This document shows positions 1 to 11,559 of a stretch of DNA of 64,000 bases, piece after piece. The stretch's first letter is position 1. Every line of letters begins with the position of its first letter. Source of the DNA: Paraspadella gotoi (lineage: Eukaryota; Chaetognatha); contig CM119265.1 in NCBI GenBank assembly GCA_051294375.1, forward strand, positions 716,089 through 780,088. The letters run 5' to 3'. A model generated the notes under the pieces. It made no database searches. It saw only the letters and a program-made list of their open reading frames with translations, and was not told the DNA's origin. Both the position numbers and the translations under genes were made by a program.

Positions 1-109
1 AATCGAGGAGTGGAAATGAGTTTGCATGAAAAAAACCAAAATCGAGTTGACTTGAATTTTTATTATTTCTGCTTATTCATAAATGTTTTAATTAACTAGT
101 TAATTAAAG

Positions 110-340
110 ATGAAATTTGAAAAAAAATGATGCAATTTAAAAAATGCATGTTAAAAATATTATGCAAGTTGCATAATTTTTTAAACTTACATAATTTTTT
201 AAACTTGCATATATTTTTCAAGTTGAAAAAATGATGCAAGTTGAAAAAATGAGTGCATAGTTACAAAACCGATACGAGTTTGAAAAAAATGAATGTGAGT
301 TTAAAAAATTATGTGAGTTGAAAAAACGATGTAAATTTAA
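110..340. repeat. Degenerate 18-bp array (AAGTTGAAAAAATGATGC-like)
   Basis: Imperfect tandem copies of an 18-bp unit such as AAGTTGAAAAAATGATGC, some inverted. The same unit recurs at 1160-1215 and 26575-26680, and a better kept form (GCCAGTTGACCAAATTAT) fills 8785-9015 and 9808-10110. It is associated with the DR1 dispersed repeat. No coding potential. Confidence 0.6.
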
Positions 341-348
341 ATAAGTTT

Positions 349-1160
349 GATCAAACAATGTCGAATCTGCCCACGATCATTATCGGTAAATAATTAATTA
401 ATAATCAAATTATTCAAGTTAATTAATTAAGCAATTAATTAATTAAATGATCCCAAATGTTTGTTTTTAGGTCTTTTCGTCACTAACCACGACATAAGCA
501 ATGACGATGATGAGAATAATGCCGATAATGATTGACTTGATTTATTGACTGATTTATTAATTATTTATTATTTAATTAATTGACTAATTGATTAATTATT
601 TGATTAATTAATACATCTTGAATTTACATTTGATATAAAAGGAAAAATAAGCATAATCAATTAGTGAATCAGGTTTTTTGTTTTTTCCATTTAAACTCAT
701 TTCCACCAAGACGATTCCATCGAAACTTGATTTCCAGCTTAATCACACACTTTCCTACCCACATACCAAATTCAAGGTCAATCGCCCCATCCACTCATGA
801 GCAATTGGTGTTCAAATAGTGAAATATATTTTGTTGTTTTTTCCATTTAAACTCTTTTCCACTCGGACGATTCCATCGAAACTTCATATCAAGCTCAATC
901 ACACACTTCCCTACCCACACACAAAATGTCATTCAAATCCATCCATCCAATTACAAGTAATTGGTGTTTTTTGCTAAGGTGGTACGGACGGATGGACGGA
1001 TGGATGGACAGACATCATTTTTTTTGCATAATTTATCATAATTCGATGTTCTGACATGATATAAGTGTGTGCCCGACAATATTGAGGGGGCGGACCGACG
1101 GACCGACAAAATGAATTATAGAGTCAAGATCTGCTTATAATCAGATCCGACTAAAAATTA
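349..1160 (-). repeat. DR1 dispersed repeat, copy 1
   Basis: On the minus strand this begins with the terminal hairpin AGTCGGATCTGC, runs through the GTCGGTCCGTCGGTCC block, the GTCC tetranucleotide block and the stretch ending AAATGAGTTTAAATGG (present twice), and finishes at GCAGATTCGACATTGTTTG. At least seven other copies lie in this window. It resembles a non-autonomous DNA element because both termini carry the inverted motif GTCGGATCTGC, but no transposase or clear target duplication is seen, so its class is open. Confidence 0.7.
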
Positions 1161-1475
1161 TACAAGTTGAAAAAATTATGCCGGTTGAAAAAATTATGCA
1201 AGTGAAAAAAAAGATGCAAATGTACTATATCTATAATTATTTATACCATAGTAACAGTTCAGTTTAATCGGTTGAAAGCGATTTACATGTATTGGCGCAG
1301 CCACCGGGTTGATTTGATGTATGATGGTATGATGTTATGATCAGTTAATATCACAAATATAAAGAATTATCGTGATTTATCATCTGATTACTGCTTAATT
1401 ATCATAGGCGGATCCGACATTGTTTGCTCAAACTTGTTATTAATTATGAATGTATGATTACAATTTTTTTTTCAG

Positions 1476-1959
1476 ATCCTACTTTGATAGTTTCCGTTGC
1501 TTTACTACAAATAGAGCAAAAAAAGCCTGGATTAAAGTTTCACTTGGCAGAAAATACAAAGGTTACTCAATAATATTAAATTCTGAATATTAAAGCAAAA
1601 AATGTAAAACTAAGTAAATTCTCAAACAAAGAAAGAATTTGCCTTCTTATTCAAAAGCAACAGTAACTATAACTTAACAATTTTTATTGTCAGTTGCAAA
1701 AGTTAAAATCTACAATCGTAGCAATAAAAAGTCTCATTGGGAGCGACTTTTTCCATTTCACATTGAAGTCCTTGATGGTGAAAAGGTTCACATCTGTGGT
1801 GCATCACGGATTGAAAAAACTTCTTACACTCCACTGGTTGTGCTGGTTGATATCGATTGTGGCAGCAATGGAATTGTAGGGGATTCCGTTAAAATTGTCA
1901 AAGATGACATTGGCTTAATAAATATTTGTGAGGTTGAAGTTTATCCATTGGAAGAATGA
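1476..1959 (+). CDS. Gene C (partial, 3' end): F5/8C / fucolectin-like module
   Basis: Two exons are visible. Exon 1476-1561 (86 nt, acceptor TTTTTTTTCAG) reads SYFDSFRCFTT... and ends with a phase-1 donor GGTTAC. Exon 1694-1959 (acceptor TTGTCAG) reads VAKVKIYNRSN...RLFPF...ICEVEVYPLEE and stops at TGA. Exon lengths and phases match the module exons of genes A and B (86 nt, then 264-270 nt), so this is a third family member whose 5' part lies upstream of the window. Genes A and B continue past this point; here the TGA comes 3 bases before a possible donor (GAG|GTAAGA), and an AATAAA follows 48 bases later, so I take it as the terminal exon. The RxD motif of fucolectin-like modules is RSN here, so sugar binding may be altered. 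Confidence 0.7.
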
Positions 1960-2006
1960 GGTAAGAACTACATGTGTTTTATTTCAGGAAATTTTCCAAA
2001 AATCCT

Positions 2007-2012
2007 AATAAA
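2007..2012 (+). promoter_or_regulatory. Polyadenylation signal AATAAA, gene C
   Basis: AATAAA 48 bases after the TGA of the gene C terminal exon. It supports reading 1694-1959 as a last exon, but the motif is common in sequence this AT-rich. Confidence 0.4.
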
Positions 2013-2159
2013 GCTAGAAAAAATGGTTATAAATTAGGTTAGGGTTTGGGTTAATTATTAAGCATTTGGAATGAGATGAGGGTTAGATAAAATTCAGGGA
2101 TAATTATCAAAAATATGGTGCTGTTAGAAAAAAGTTTAAACAACAGATGATTTAAAATG

Positions 2160-2540
2160 TGTGACTCATTTAAATTCTATATTAATGTTTTAGAGACAAA
2201 GTTTCGACTTTTAATGTATTATTTCTCTCTCTCTCTCTCTCCCTCTCTCTCTCCTTCTTTCTCACTATCTGACCATTTCACTTCTTTTCAAAACTAATAC
2301 TATCTGTTAGTGACCACTATCCTTTTCTCAACTCTGTGTTGCAAACTTTGCCCTCTCTCTGTTTCTCTCTCTGTCTCTCTCTCTCCCCTTTTTTTGCACA
2401 AATTTTGTCTAATATTAAAAATCAAATTGATGCTGATGAAGGCTTGCTTTAAAAGCCCAAACATGTATGTTTTCTTTATGGAAATAAATTGTTGTTGCTC
2501 TAATTTCAAACTTAGTATCTAATTCAATAACAAAACGATA
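2160..2540 (+). mobile_element. Hammerhead-ribozyme element, copy a (degenerate)
   Basis: CT microsatellites flank a block with TGACCACTATCC and TGTGTTGCAAACTTTG, followed by a ribozyme-like hairpin at 2433 and a tail AATAAATTGTTGTTGCTC. The same order occurs in copies at 6840, 25631, 34180, 36345, 41989 and 43560. Probably the tail of a Penelope-like or retrozyme-type retroelement; no reverse transcriptase is present. Confidence 0.55.
2433..2467 (+). ncRNA. Decayed hammerhead ribozyme
   Basis: CTGATGA is followed by a stem II (GGCTTG/...AAGCC) but the invariant GAAA is CAAA here, so this copy is probably inactive. Predicted cleavage triplet would be GTA at 2465-2467. Confidence 0.4.
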
Positions 2541-3520
2541 GAAAGAATTATAACTCAATGCCAATGGATGATTTATTTAAAAATGTTTAATTTTGCAAAA
2601 TTAAATGTTCTATATTGCATTCAATAATTATTGTTATTTATAATTGACAATCACAAAGTTGCTTTTTGTCATTACAGTTTGGACGTCTCTACAAATGAAT
2701 GCGGAAAACGGCGATAAAATATTTGCTCTGAAAGATGATCTAATGGTGGTGCATATAATTATTGCTCATTAATTTGAAGTATACTCATTAGAGTGATTTA
2801 AAAATAATAAAATTTTTATAAAATCAAAATTTGGCATTTAAAACATGAAAAAAATATTAATTTTATATATTAGTTGGGACTAGTGGGCTATATTTATATA
2901 TAGTAATAAGTAAATAATAGGCTAAAATTTCAAAATACAAATTTTCAAATTCTAAGACCCGATTTGGATTTTTTTACAAAAAGTTAATATAGGAATGTAT
3001 AATTTTTTTATAAATAGTTTCACTAAGTCACCAAATTATATTTAAAATGCCAATTATTAATTTCCAGCCTAAAAATATAGTTTTTGTAATTTTAACCTAA
3101 TAATTACATAATTGTTAAAAAGGATTTATATTTTCTTAAATCAACTTTTAGGAGGAAACTGAATCTGTTCTCAGAATTTGAAAAAAAATATTTTTACATT
3201 TGACTGGGCTATATTAGATTAGTAATAAAAGAAAAAAAAATCACTAATGGGATAGTTTTCAGGTTATCATTAATTGCTAAATTTTGATTACAAACTTTCA
3301 CTTTACCCTAATACTCATGTTAAAAGATTGAATCATTTAATAGAGAGAGATTTTTTTTAATTTCATATCAAGAATGATACAGTAACATACATCAGCAACA
3401 AAATAAACCAAAGAAATAAAAATAGAATTAAGAGGTTAACGGTGAAGGAAAACTAATCTACGACATCATTTCTATATTTTCATAGAAATGAGACAAAACT
3501 TTATTTTTCGTCAAGGTTAA
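2541..3520. other. Intergenic, no gene seen
   Basis: AT-rich sequence with poly-A/T runs and no ORF or exon-like stretch that I can support. The phrase GGCTATATTTATATATAGTA near 2886 recurs near 43104, so part of this is an old repeat. Confidence 0.5.
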
Positions 3521-3524
3521 TCAT

Positions 3525-4445
3525 TACATGGTGACAATTTTACAAAAGCCGGTAGAAATACGCTGTCATTTGCAAACTAGCGGTTATTTCATTGATTTTA
3601 AAAATTAGTTGAGTAGAAAATACTAAAAATATTTATGTGTTAAAATTTTATATTCATCAGTTAAGATATGCCTTGACAATTAGTGGAGAAAATTGGCTTT
3701 TCAAATCGGGTTTCATTTTCCAACTCACTGTTTTTAAATTCAATTTTTTTATTAAAATATTAAGAATATTAATATCCTCAGAAAGCCCTTACAAATATGA
3801 AGAGAATGATATACTTACGAAAGCTCTAACATAAAAAGTAAGCTGCCCAGCCTTGGTTCAATTAAGAGTGTCAAAAGTAAATTATTTAAAATTTTAAATG
3901 TTTTCAAAATATATGACCTGTTTAAATTATTATAACATAAATTATTATTATTTATATAAATATCATTAAAGAGCCTGAGAAAAATGATTTAAGATAAAAA
4001 TTATAAATTTACTCTCCTGCTATTGATTTTTAAAAAGATGTCTCGTTTTTGAGTATCCTAATTAAATTAAAGCTGGACCAGTTAAATTTTATACTACAGT
4101 ATTCGTAAGTACATCATTCTCTTTAGATTTGAAAGGGCTTTCAGAAGATAATAATAATAATATTATTTTATTTCAAATTTCTTCAGAAAACTTACTGAAA
4201 AAAATTAAATCTAAAAAAGTGAGTTTAAAAATAAGAAATGATTTTCAAATCCATCTTCCTGCTATCATTGCTGAGGCATATCAAAGTCGATTCTGATAAA
4301 ATTTGCATATATAAATAGTTTGGGTTGTTACTTTTAAATTCATATTTAACATTGAAAAAATCTTTATGGGTTGGCAAATGACAGCGTTTTTCTACCGGCG
4401 CTTGTAAAATTGTCACCATGTATTTTGAAAATATGATAAATGTCA
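3525..4445. repeat. Fold-back inverted repeat
   Basis: The left arm (3525-3822) matches the reverse complement of the right arm (about 4105-4445). For example GGTGACAATTTTACAAAAGC at 3531 pairs with GCTTGTAAAATTGTCACC near 4403, and GAAAGCCCTTACAAATATGA pairs with sequence near 4120-4145. The arms are diverged, so this is an old insertion. ORFs inside are not supported. Confidence 0.6.
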
Positions 4446-4459
4446 GGGTAACCAAAAAA

Positions 4460-5660
4460 TTGTCTAAGGTTTCTGATGCTTTCCCAATCTATGCCAGCCT
4501 ATGTTGTAGTTCACGCAGGAGTTGCAGGTGTGGTTCTAGTTGGTTGGCGACTTCACCATGGCCATATCGCTAGGGCACTGGCGATGTCGCCAGTACCCCC
4601 ACCTCGCCAGTGATAAAAGTAGCGAATATAATGAAAAGGGCGAGATAGAGGAGAAGCTTGCAGCTGATGTTGAGACACGAGGATGAAAGCATCCCCCAAG
4701 CCTAACCTTAACCAAGGCCTTCCGTTCAATTCCATGACTCCCCTCAACCCTAACCCGAGTCCGGGCCTCCCATACATCTCCGACCCTCAACCCTAACTCT
4801 AACCACCTTTTCCAGATTTAAGTTACATCCTAGATATTTCCAACTCATGACTCTTTCGATACGACTTGAATTAACATTTAAATACCAGAACCAATCCCAT
4901 AATCGTTTTTTTGAAATTAAAATAAAAACCGAATTTCTTCCCATATTCAACATTACACAATCATTCTCTGCATGCCTCCTAATGTGGGTGATGACAGGAC
5001 TACGTCATCAGCAAAAAAATGCAACCTACAAATATATTTATAATGTGATAACCAATACCAGATTTTTTTAAGCTGCCATTATAAATTACGGTGTACCCTT
5101 AGTTTTTTTAAAGTTAAATAAATTAATTAAATTAAATAAAATAAATAAATTAAAGTTCAATAAATTATAAAGACTTGGGCATAAATTTTATCTGTTTGAG
5201 ATCAGTTATTTTTTAAAAATTAGGTGTTTTTATTCATGACAAGTAATGATACAGATTTATGCAAAAATACATTAAAAGGCAAATAAAATGTTAAAAAATG
5301 AAGTTCTCAACAGCAAAGTTTAAAAAATGGATCTATTTTAGACTGATCTTTTCTCTGTAATTTTGTTTCAATGTAGTTAATTGAAATGAAAAAAAGTGCT
5401 TTGTTTTTTTTTCTTTTTTCTTTATGAATAATGATCATAACTGTTGTGATTTTTGTAGCAGATATGATGGTTTTCATTGTTGTTAAAATTTTGGTGGATA
5501 TACAGTTTTTGTAGTAGTGGTTTTGGTAGTTCATAATTATTGGATTATTTTTACAACAATGTCAGTATGTATTATTTATTATTTGTTCTGGAGATTTGGG
5601 TATTGTGATTATTGTATTGCATATTGTAACAGTATTCATAAGCATTCAATATGAAAACAT
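4460..5660. other. Intergenic; GC-richer unidentified segment then AT-rich
   Basis: About 4480-4830 is markedly richer in GC than its surroundings and holds CCCTAACC-like repeats (4741-4810). Overlapping short ORFs here show no recognisable domain and I do not call them. 5080-5660 is AT-rich and empty. Confidence 0.45.
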
Positions 5661-5931
5661 GATACAATAATCCTTTCTTTTTCGTTGTTTTTTTAATATT
5701 AGAGAAAGCAAAGTGTTTTCGAAATTGTAACAACAATTTTTATTTGAAAGATGGACATGTTAATCAGCATTTAACATTCATTAAAATTTTTTTGCAAAAG
5801 AAGAGTGAGAGAGAGAAAGAGAGAGAGAGGGTAAAAGTTTTCCAACAAAGTGGTGAGACAGAATAGCGGTCAGATGTGAAGACAGGTTGAAGGTGAAGAT
5901 AGATTGAGTGAGTTTTGAAAAGATACTTGTT

Positions 5932-5974
<43 letters not shown>

Positions 5975-6229
5975 AACAACAGAGATAAATAAATAATAAA
6001 GATACATTTGCAATGTACAACAAAGATGTTTGAAAAACTAATATTGGTGAAATTTAACAAGTGACTGTATAAGCTAAGAGATAGTTAAGTGAAATTTCAA
6101 ATGTGAAAGAAAGTAGTTTATAGTTTTAGATGATAATTAAAAGACTAAGAAAATGAAATCCAAGGAAAAAAAGAGCTCAAAATGAGCAAGTCTCTGACAG
6201 ATTGATTCCAACAGCACAAAAAACCTTAC

Positions 6230-6680
6230 CGTGATGCCCGAGGTAACTATTTGTCCGCAATTGGAGGCCCCCCTGCCACCACGCCCGCACAATGACTCCC
6301 CTATCTCCACTTAATGAGACAGGCGGAGGCCCTTGCCCAGGCAATGGGCAAATGATGCCTCTCCCTCAAATGTAGCAACTCAGCCCCTCCCTCTGCGGAC
6401 TGATCGTCGCCCAAAACGACGGCTTCAGGAGGAAGGAGAAGAATCCGTCACTCCTGTCCCAAAAGTAGAAAAAACGGTCAACCGCTCGCCTTGTCAGCAG
6501 ATGAGAGGGCAGCCGGCAGGCGTATCAGGCCAAAGACATAAGAATGGCCCTGGGGATCTTTCCGCAAGGATCGATTCCCAATGCAGCATTCACCAGTTCG
6601 GTTGTACTCTCCTCTCAGCCACTGACGCGCCAATGACCCATCATCATTGTTCTTGTCCTTCATTTGTACAAAACAAGGGG
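6230..6680. other. GC-rich centre of the inverted hammerhead element
   Basis: Much higher GC than the flanks. A + strand ORF from 6333 encodes about 115 residues rich in Arg, Pro and Gln before running into low-complexity sequence. I do not recognise a domain; it could be a remnant of a gag- or ORF1-like basic protein. The absence of a stop over this length is weak evidence in GC-rich DNA. Confidence 0.35.
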
Positions 6681-7112
6681 GGCCAGCTCATTTTGAGCTC
6701 TTTCTTTTTCTTTGATTTCATTTTCTTAGTCTCTTAATTATCACCTAAAACTATAAACTACTTTCTTTCATATTTCAAATTTCACTTAACTATCTCTTAG
6801 CTAATTGCTTATACAGTCACTTGTTAAATTTCACCAATATTAGTTTTTCAAACTTTTTTATCTTTGTTGTACATAGCAAAAGTATCTTTATTATTTATTT
6901 ATCTATGTTGTTTCTCTCTCTCTTTCTCTCTCTCTAACAAGTTTCTCTTCTTTTCACAACTCACTCAATCTGTCCTCACCTTCAACCTGTTCTCACATCT
7001 GACCACTATTCTGTCTCACCACTTTGTTGGAAAACTTTGGCCCTTTCTCTCTCTCTCTCTTTCTCTCTCTAACACTCTTTTTTTGCAAAATTTTTTTAAT
7101 GAATGTTAAATG

Positions 7113-7149
7113 CTGATGAAGGCTTGAAGTCAACAAGCCGAAACATGTC
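7113..7149 (+). ncRNA. Hammerhead ribozyme, type I minimal (copy c)
   Basis: CTGATGA, then stem II GGCTTG/CAAGCC with a 7-base loop, then GAAAC, ATGTC. All invariant core positions (CUGAUGA, GAAA) and the GUC cleavage triplet are present. Stem III is only the C-AU-G kind, as in Penelope-like element ribozymes, which usually need a dimer to cleave well. Bases either side of the core (ATG / CAT) can start stem I. Confidence 0.8.
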
Positions 7150-7489
7150 CATCTCCCAAATAAAAATTGTTGTTACAATTTCGAAAACACTTTGCTTTCT
7201 CTAATATAAAAACAAAAAATAGAAAAAATAATTAAAGCTCTCGGTTTACTGATATCGTTTGACATATAGATGTTTGAATTGAGACTATATTTTGCAAAAT
7301 TATAACAAAAGTTATCAAATTTTCTCAAACATTTACTTACCAACTTCAACTGCAATTAAAAAAAAAACTGAGTTTGATAAAAATTTTAGACTAAGCCTAA
7401 GCTTTTCCCCTGACATCAACCTTTCAGGTTTTCATCATTCCAGAAATGGTATATTTTGATTTTATTTTTCCTCCTATAAAAAGAACCTT

Positions 7490-7790
7490 GAGTAAAAAGT
7501 GATTTTTTTTTATTTAAACTCATTTTATTTTACACAATTTTAAAAAAACCTTATTTCCAGCGAAAGCACACATTTCTTTAACTACTCACAATATTTTAGT
7601 TTCATTAAATCTATCCAATCACGTCTAATTTGAGAGACAGATAGACGGAGAGTCAAACAAACATATGGATAGCTTTGTTCTGAGATGATGTGACTGACTG
7701 ACTGACCCAACTATTGGCATCAACCAAAAGAACAACAAAATGAAAGAGTCTGATCTGTGGAAAATAATCCGACTAAAAATCAAAGATCAG
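7490..7790 (-). repeat. DR1-like degenerate copy
   Basis: Contains eroded versions of DR1 landmarks in order on the minus strand: AATCCGACTAAAAATC at the right end, a GACTGACTGACTGAC block, a diverged GACAGATAGACGGAG block, and TTTAAACTCATTTTA at the left. No genes. Confidence 0.4.
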
Positions 7791-7799
7791 AAATTGTTT

Positions 7800-8620
7800 A
7801 ATTCAAAACTGGATTTCACAAACGTGACTCAAGAAAATTTTAATTAAGGAAAAATGAATTAATCGGTGGAACAATTCTTTGAAGCAAGTCAAACAGGACT
7901 TGATTCCTGAGCAAACTGAGTTCTTAAGTTACCCTTCAAGGTACAAAAGAGAAAAAAGAACTTAATTTAATTTCTACAAATTATATTTTCAGCAAAAAGA
8001 GAATAATAAGCTTCATTTTGACAATCAGTCTTTTTGATTGATAGAGATTGATAGATAAGAGTTTTTGATACAGAAATTTTAAAACCAAGAGATAATAAGA
8101 GAGAGAGAGAGAGAAAGAGAGAAAGAGAGAGACTGTATAAATTTTTTAATCATTTAAATTAGAGGTAAAGATAACTTTTGAGTGAATCTGGTGTCACACT
8201 GTTCTTTGACTTATATATATATATATATATAATATCTCTCCATCTTTCTCCTCTTCCTCTTCCCACTCAAATGTTCATCTGGTTCATTACTTCTGAAGAC
8301 ACATGTATGCAACGTGACTCTTTTAGATGCAACCTTCACCCTAAATGACAGGTTTTCGTTTTTCTCCTTAATTCTTCTTTTCGTCTACTTATCCTGTGTC
8401 TACTCTTAATTGATCTCCTATTATTATCTCATTACGTTGTCATCCAAGACATTTAGCTAAAGATCTAAAACTAACAAGAACGGTAATTCCAATTTGTTGC
8501 GACGCAGTGACTGTCTTATCACGTGTATTTATATTGACATAACATGACATGACATGACGTGACTACATGACTACAATAACTTTCTCAGCCCTTGTATTAA
8601 TGATATGCACTCCATCAAAC
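7800..8620. other. Intergenic; microsatellites and a weak dispersed repeat
   Basis: GAGA runs at 8098-8130 and a TA run at 8211-8231. The segment 8310-8450 (ACCTTCACCCTAAATGACAG...) is partly similar to 34440-34610, so it is an old repeat. No exon seen. Confidence 0.4.
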
Positions 8621-8784
8621 AAGTTTGAGCAAACAATGTCGGATCTGCCTATGATAATTAAGCGGTAATAAACTAATCCGATGATAAATCATGGTAATTT
8701 TTCTGACTCAATTTGTGATTATAACTAATCATAACAAACTTCTTAATAAATCTATGAAAAAATCTATAAATCAATTGATCTATT

Positions 8785-9020
8785 AATTTGGTCAATTGAC
8801 ATAATTTGGTCATCTGGCATATTAGGTCAACAGGCATAAATTGGTCAACTGGCATAATTTGGTCAACTGGCATGATTTGGTCAACTGGCATAATTTGGTC
8901 AACTGGTATAATTTGGTTAACTTGCTTAATTTGGTCAACTGACATAATTAGGTCAACTGGCAAATTTGGCAACCGGCATAATTTGGTCAACTTGCATAAT
9001 TAGATCAACTTGCAGGTCGA
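8785..9020. repeat. 18-bp tandem array (ATAATTTGGTCAACTGGC)
   Basis: About 13 units, well kept. Because 18 is a multiple of three the array reads as an apparent peptide repeat (MPVDQI) on the minus strand; this is a by-product of the period, not a gene. Confidence 0.85.
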
Positions 9021-9480
9021 AATGAACAGTTTCTGTCTCCAAAGGAGCTGTGGCACCAGCGCTTGGCACCGGCGGCGGTGGCGGTGGCGGCGGCATCAAA
9101 GTGCTTCCGCTCCGGCGAGGCGTCGGGTTTGAAGCGTGGCGGCGTCGAGGATTGGGCCGCGAAGAGCTTGGCGTCCCACGGGCGACAGCCGGCGGCAAAT
9201 AATCCGGCCGGAGAAGGGAGACGCCTTCAGGGGTTTGCGGCGCCTCTGCGGAGCTTTCGCGAGCGCTGGTTGGTTCGTCAGAACCACCCAGGCGCCTCCT
9301 CTTTGGCGCAGTAACTCCCGAGTCCTCAGGCGCCTGATTTTCCATGGGGCAGGCGGCGCCCGGGCTAGAGGCGGTAGAAAGGCGGCAGGGGGAGCCTGGG
9401 CGGCGCCAACGCCCGGCGAGGTCGGGGCAGAAGAGTGTCCGCGTCCAACGCTTCGTCTGGGAATGAATCCCTCCATAATG
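9021..9480 (-). other. CpG-rich island with two overlapping ORFs
   Basis: GC content jumps far above the window's average. On the minus strand two frames are open: one from ATG at 9476 (Arg/Ala/Pro-rich, about 126 residues) and one from ATG at 9345 (Ser/Pro/Arg-rich with a run of prolines), the latter reading on into the 18-bp array. No recognisable domain. It could be the N-terminal part of a retroelement gag/ORF1 or just GC-rich sequence that lacks stops. Flanked on both sides by the same array. Confidence 0.35.
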
Positions 9481-9807
9481 AATTCGTTTCTTTTTTTTTT
9501 TAAATTAGTGTGAGAAGGTTGCGTAAAATTTGTTGCAAGTCGGGCTTACCACTTTGGGATCTGACTTTGTAGATTTTTGTAGAGAAAAATATCGAGTTTT
9601 TTCAGTTTAAAGATAAGACATGTAATGATTGAAATCATTCAAAAACGAGGTAAGGTAAAAGACAAAACAATGGTAAGTAAGAAATAAGGGAAAACGCTAA
9701 ACAATAGTAAAGGTAAGGTTGATTTAAGGTCAGGAACTTGACCTTGGTCAAATGTCATTTTCATTCCCGCGGTTGTTGTCGTTGTTGTTGTTGTCATCGC
9801 CGCAACT

Positions 9808-10089
9808 TCTATAATTTAATCAACTTGCATTATTTGGTCAACTGGCATAATTTGGTCAACTGACATAATATGGTCAACTGGCATAATTTTTTTCAACTTT
9901 TATAATTTGGTAAACTTGCAAAATGTGGTCAACTGGCATAATTTTTTTAACTTGTATAATTTGTTCAACTTGCAAAATGTGGTCGACTGGCATTATTTGG
10001 TAAATTGTCGTAATTTGGTCAACTGGCATATTTTGGTCAACTGACATAATTTGCTCAACTGCAAAATTTGGTCAACCGGCATAATTTGG

Positions 10090-10110
<21 letters not shown>
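9808..10110. repeat. 18-bp tandem array, second block
   Basis: Same unit as at 8785-9020 with more divergence, followed by an (AATC)n run at 10089-10123. Confidence 0.8.
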
Positions 10111-10124
<14 letters not shown>

Positions 10125-11559
10125 GAGAGAGATAGAAACTTTAAAAAATTGATATAAATGTGTCTTTTGGTTTTCTGTTTTAAACTTTTTTTCACTCCTA
10201 CGATTCCATCAAAAACTTATATCCAGCTTAATCTCATAGTTTCCTACCCACACACAAAATTCCATTTCAATTTTTCTATCCAATTTTTAATAAATATAAT
10301 AATTGTGATTAAATATAAGTAAAAAGATGTTGGGGTGGGACCGACGGACTGACAAAAAGGATTATAGAGTCGGAATCTACTGATAAGCAGATCCGACTAA
10401 AAAGACTTAAAATAGAAAAAAATTAATTGGAGTGTTTGTTTGAGTCCTTTTCTAATTATACTATGAATTTTAAAAAGAACTACACTGCGGCGCAAAAAAA
10501 AGAAGACACTTCTTTCATACCGAAAAAAACTATATTGGATGGATGAATTTCACTAAGATATAGAAACATAAAACAAAGCTTATTGAAACATAAAGCGATT
10601 GCTCTCGGTCCCAATAAAATCATTCAAAGCGTCAGAAAGTTATAGGATGTCAAAGTCGATTGGTACAAAACATTAATTTTAATCAAAAAAAGTCTTTAAC
10701 TTTTTTTATTATAATATATTTATAATATGAAACTAGCTGAAAAAATTCAGCATCAAACATTTGTAAGGATAGGTGTCAACCATTTTCAACCTAAATCAAA
10801 TTAAAATAAGTAGGGAAACTATATAAAAAAAACAATTTTTAAAAATAAAAAAAGTAGTCGAATGATAACTTACCCAAGGTTAATTTCAAAGCTTTTTCAG
10901 ATTAAAGTTTTTTTCCTTATGACATCTCATGTTAAAGCAGACTAATATAAACTCTTACAATTATATTAAAATTATTTTTGTTATTTTCATTATAAAATTA
11001 CATTTTGATTTTGAGATAATTTTTAAAAAATTGATCGTTTTCAATATTTATTATTAAAATGCCATATTTGGCAGCAATTAAAAAAATATTTTCATAAAAA
11101 AGTAATACAAATTTATTGCCAACCCTTTTTTATGTTTTATTCAATTACAATTTTATTAATTCAATATTATAAACATCACTTTTTCCCAATACTGTTTTGA
11201 GACTCTGACTTTAAAGTTTTGCTATATTCTTCTGCTTGAACTAGGGCCAAACTTTGTTAATGAGGTAGGTCAGAAGTTTGATTTGGGAACCTTCCCAAAT
11301 GAAACTTCATACATTTCTGAGAAAGCTTTCAATGGACCAAAATTGCACTAGTAATTAATTTGTTATCATTTATTTATAGATAGAAAAAACCTGAAAAAAT
11401 CATCCTCATCATCATCATCCGATAAATTTAATAGTTTTTGTTAATTTTTAGTAATAAAACATCAAAATTTAAAAAGTTATAATTACATTTTTTGTTTAAC
11501 TTTTTGAGCTCTATCAGAATCATAATTAAAAAACTTAAAATATATAAAAAAAAAAATTT

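Larger units (their letters stand above)
5670..7210. mobile_element. Hammerhead-element pair in inverted orientation (copies b and c) with GC-rich centre
   Basis: Arms of about 520 bp (5670-6190 and 6680-7210) are reverse complements of one another: both carry the terminal stretch with CAAAGTGTTTTCGAAATTG, the GA/CT microsatellites and the inner stretch with TCACTTAACTATCTC. The right arm keeps a complete hammerhead ribozyme; the left arm reads GGACATGTTAATCAGCATTT, with the ribozyme core deleted. Between them lies a 450-bp GC-richer insert. Inverted terminal copies are a known feature of Penelope-like elements; assignment is inference. Confidence 0.65.
8621..10402 (-). repeat. DR1 dispersed repeat, expanded copy 2
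   Basis: On the minus strand it starts at AGTCGGATCTGC (near 10400), includes GTCAGTCCGTCGGTCCC and the block around 10180-10260, and ends at GGCAGATCCGACATTG followed by TTTGCTCAAACTTG (near 8621). The interior differs from other copies: two 18-bp arrays flank a CpG-rich island. Confidence 0.65.

Noticed and set aside
4741-4810. Interstitial telomere repeat (CCCTAA-like), also at 22268-22350 and 61745-61850
   Set aside because: Motifs are scattered and degenerate with no continuous hexamer array.
4536-5071. Four overlapping ORFs of 60-85 residues
   Set aside because: None shows a domain, signal or splice support; they reflect locally higher GC.
8673-9003. ORFs with MPVDQI / GIIWSTG repeats
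   Set aside because: Translation of an 18-bp tandem array in both directions; a period divisible by three keeps the frame open.
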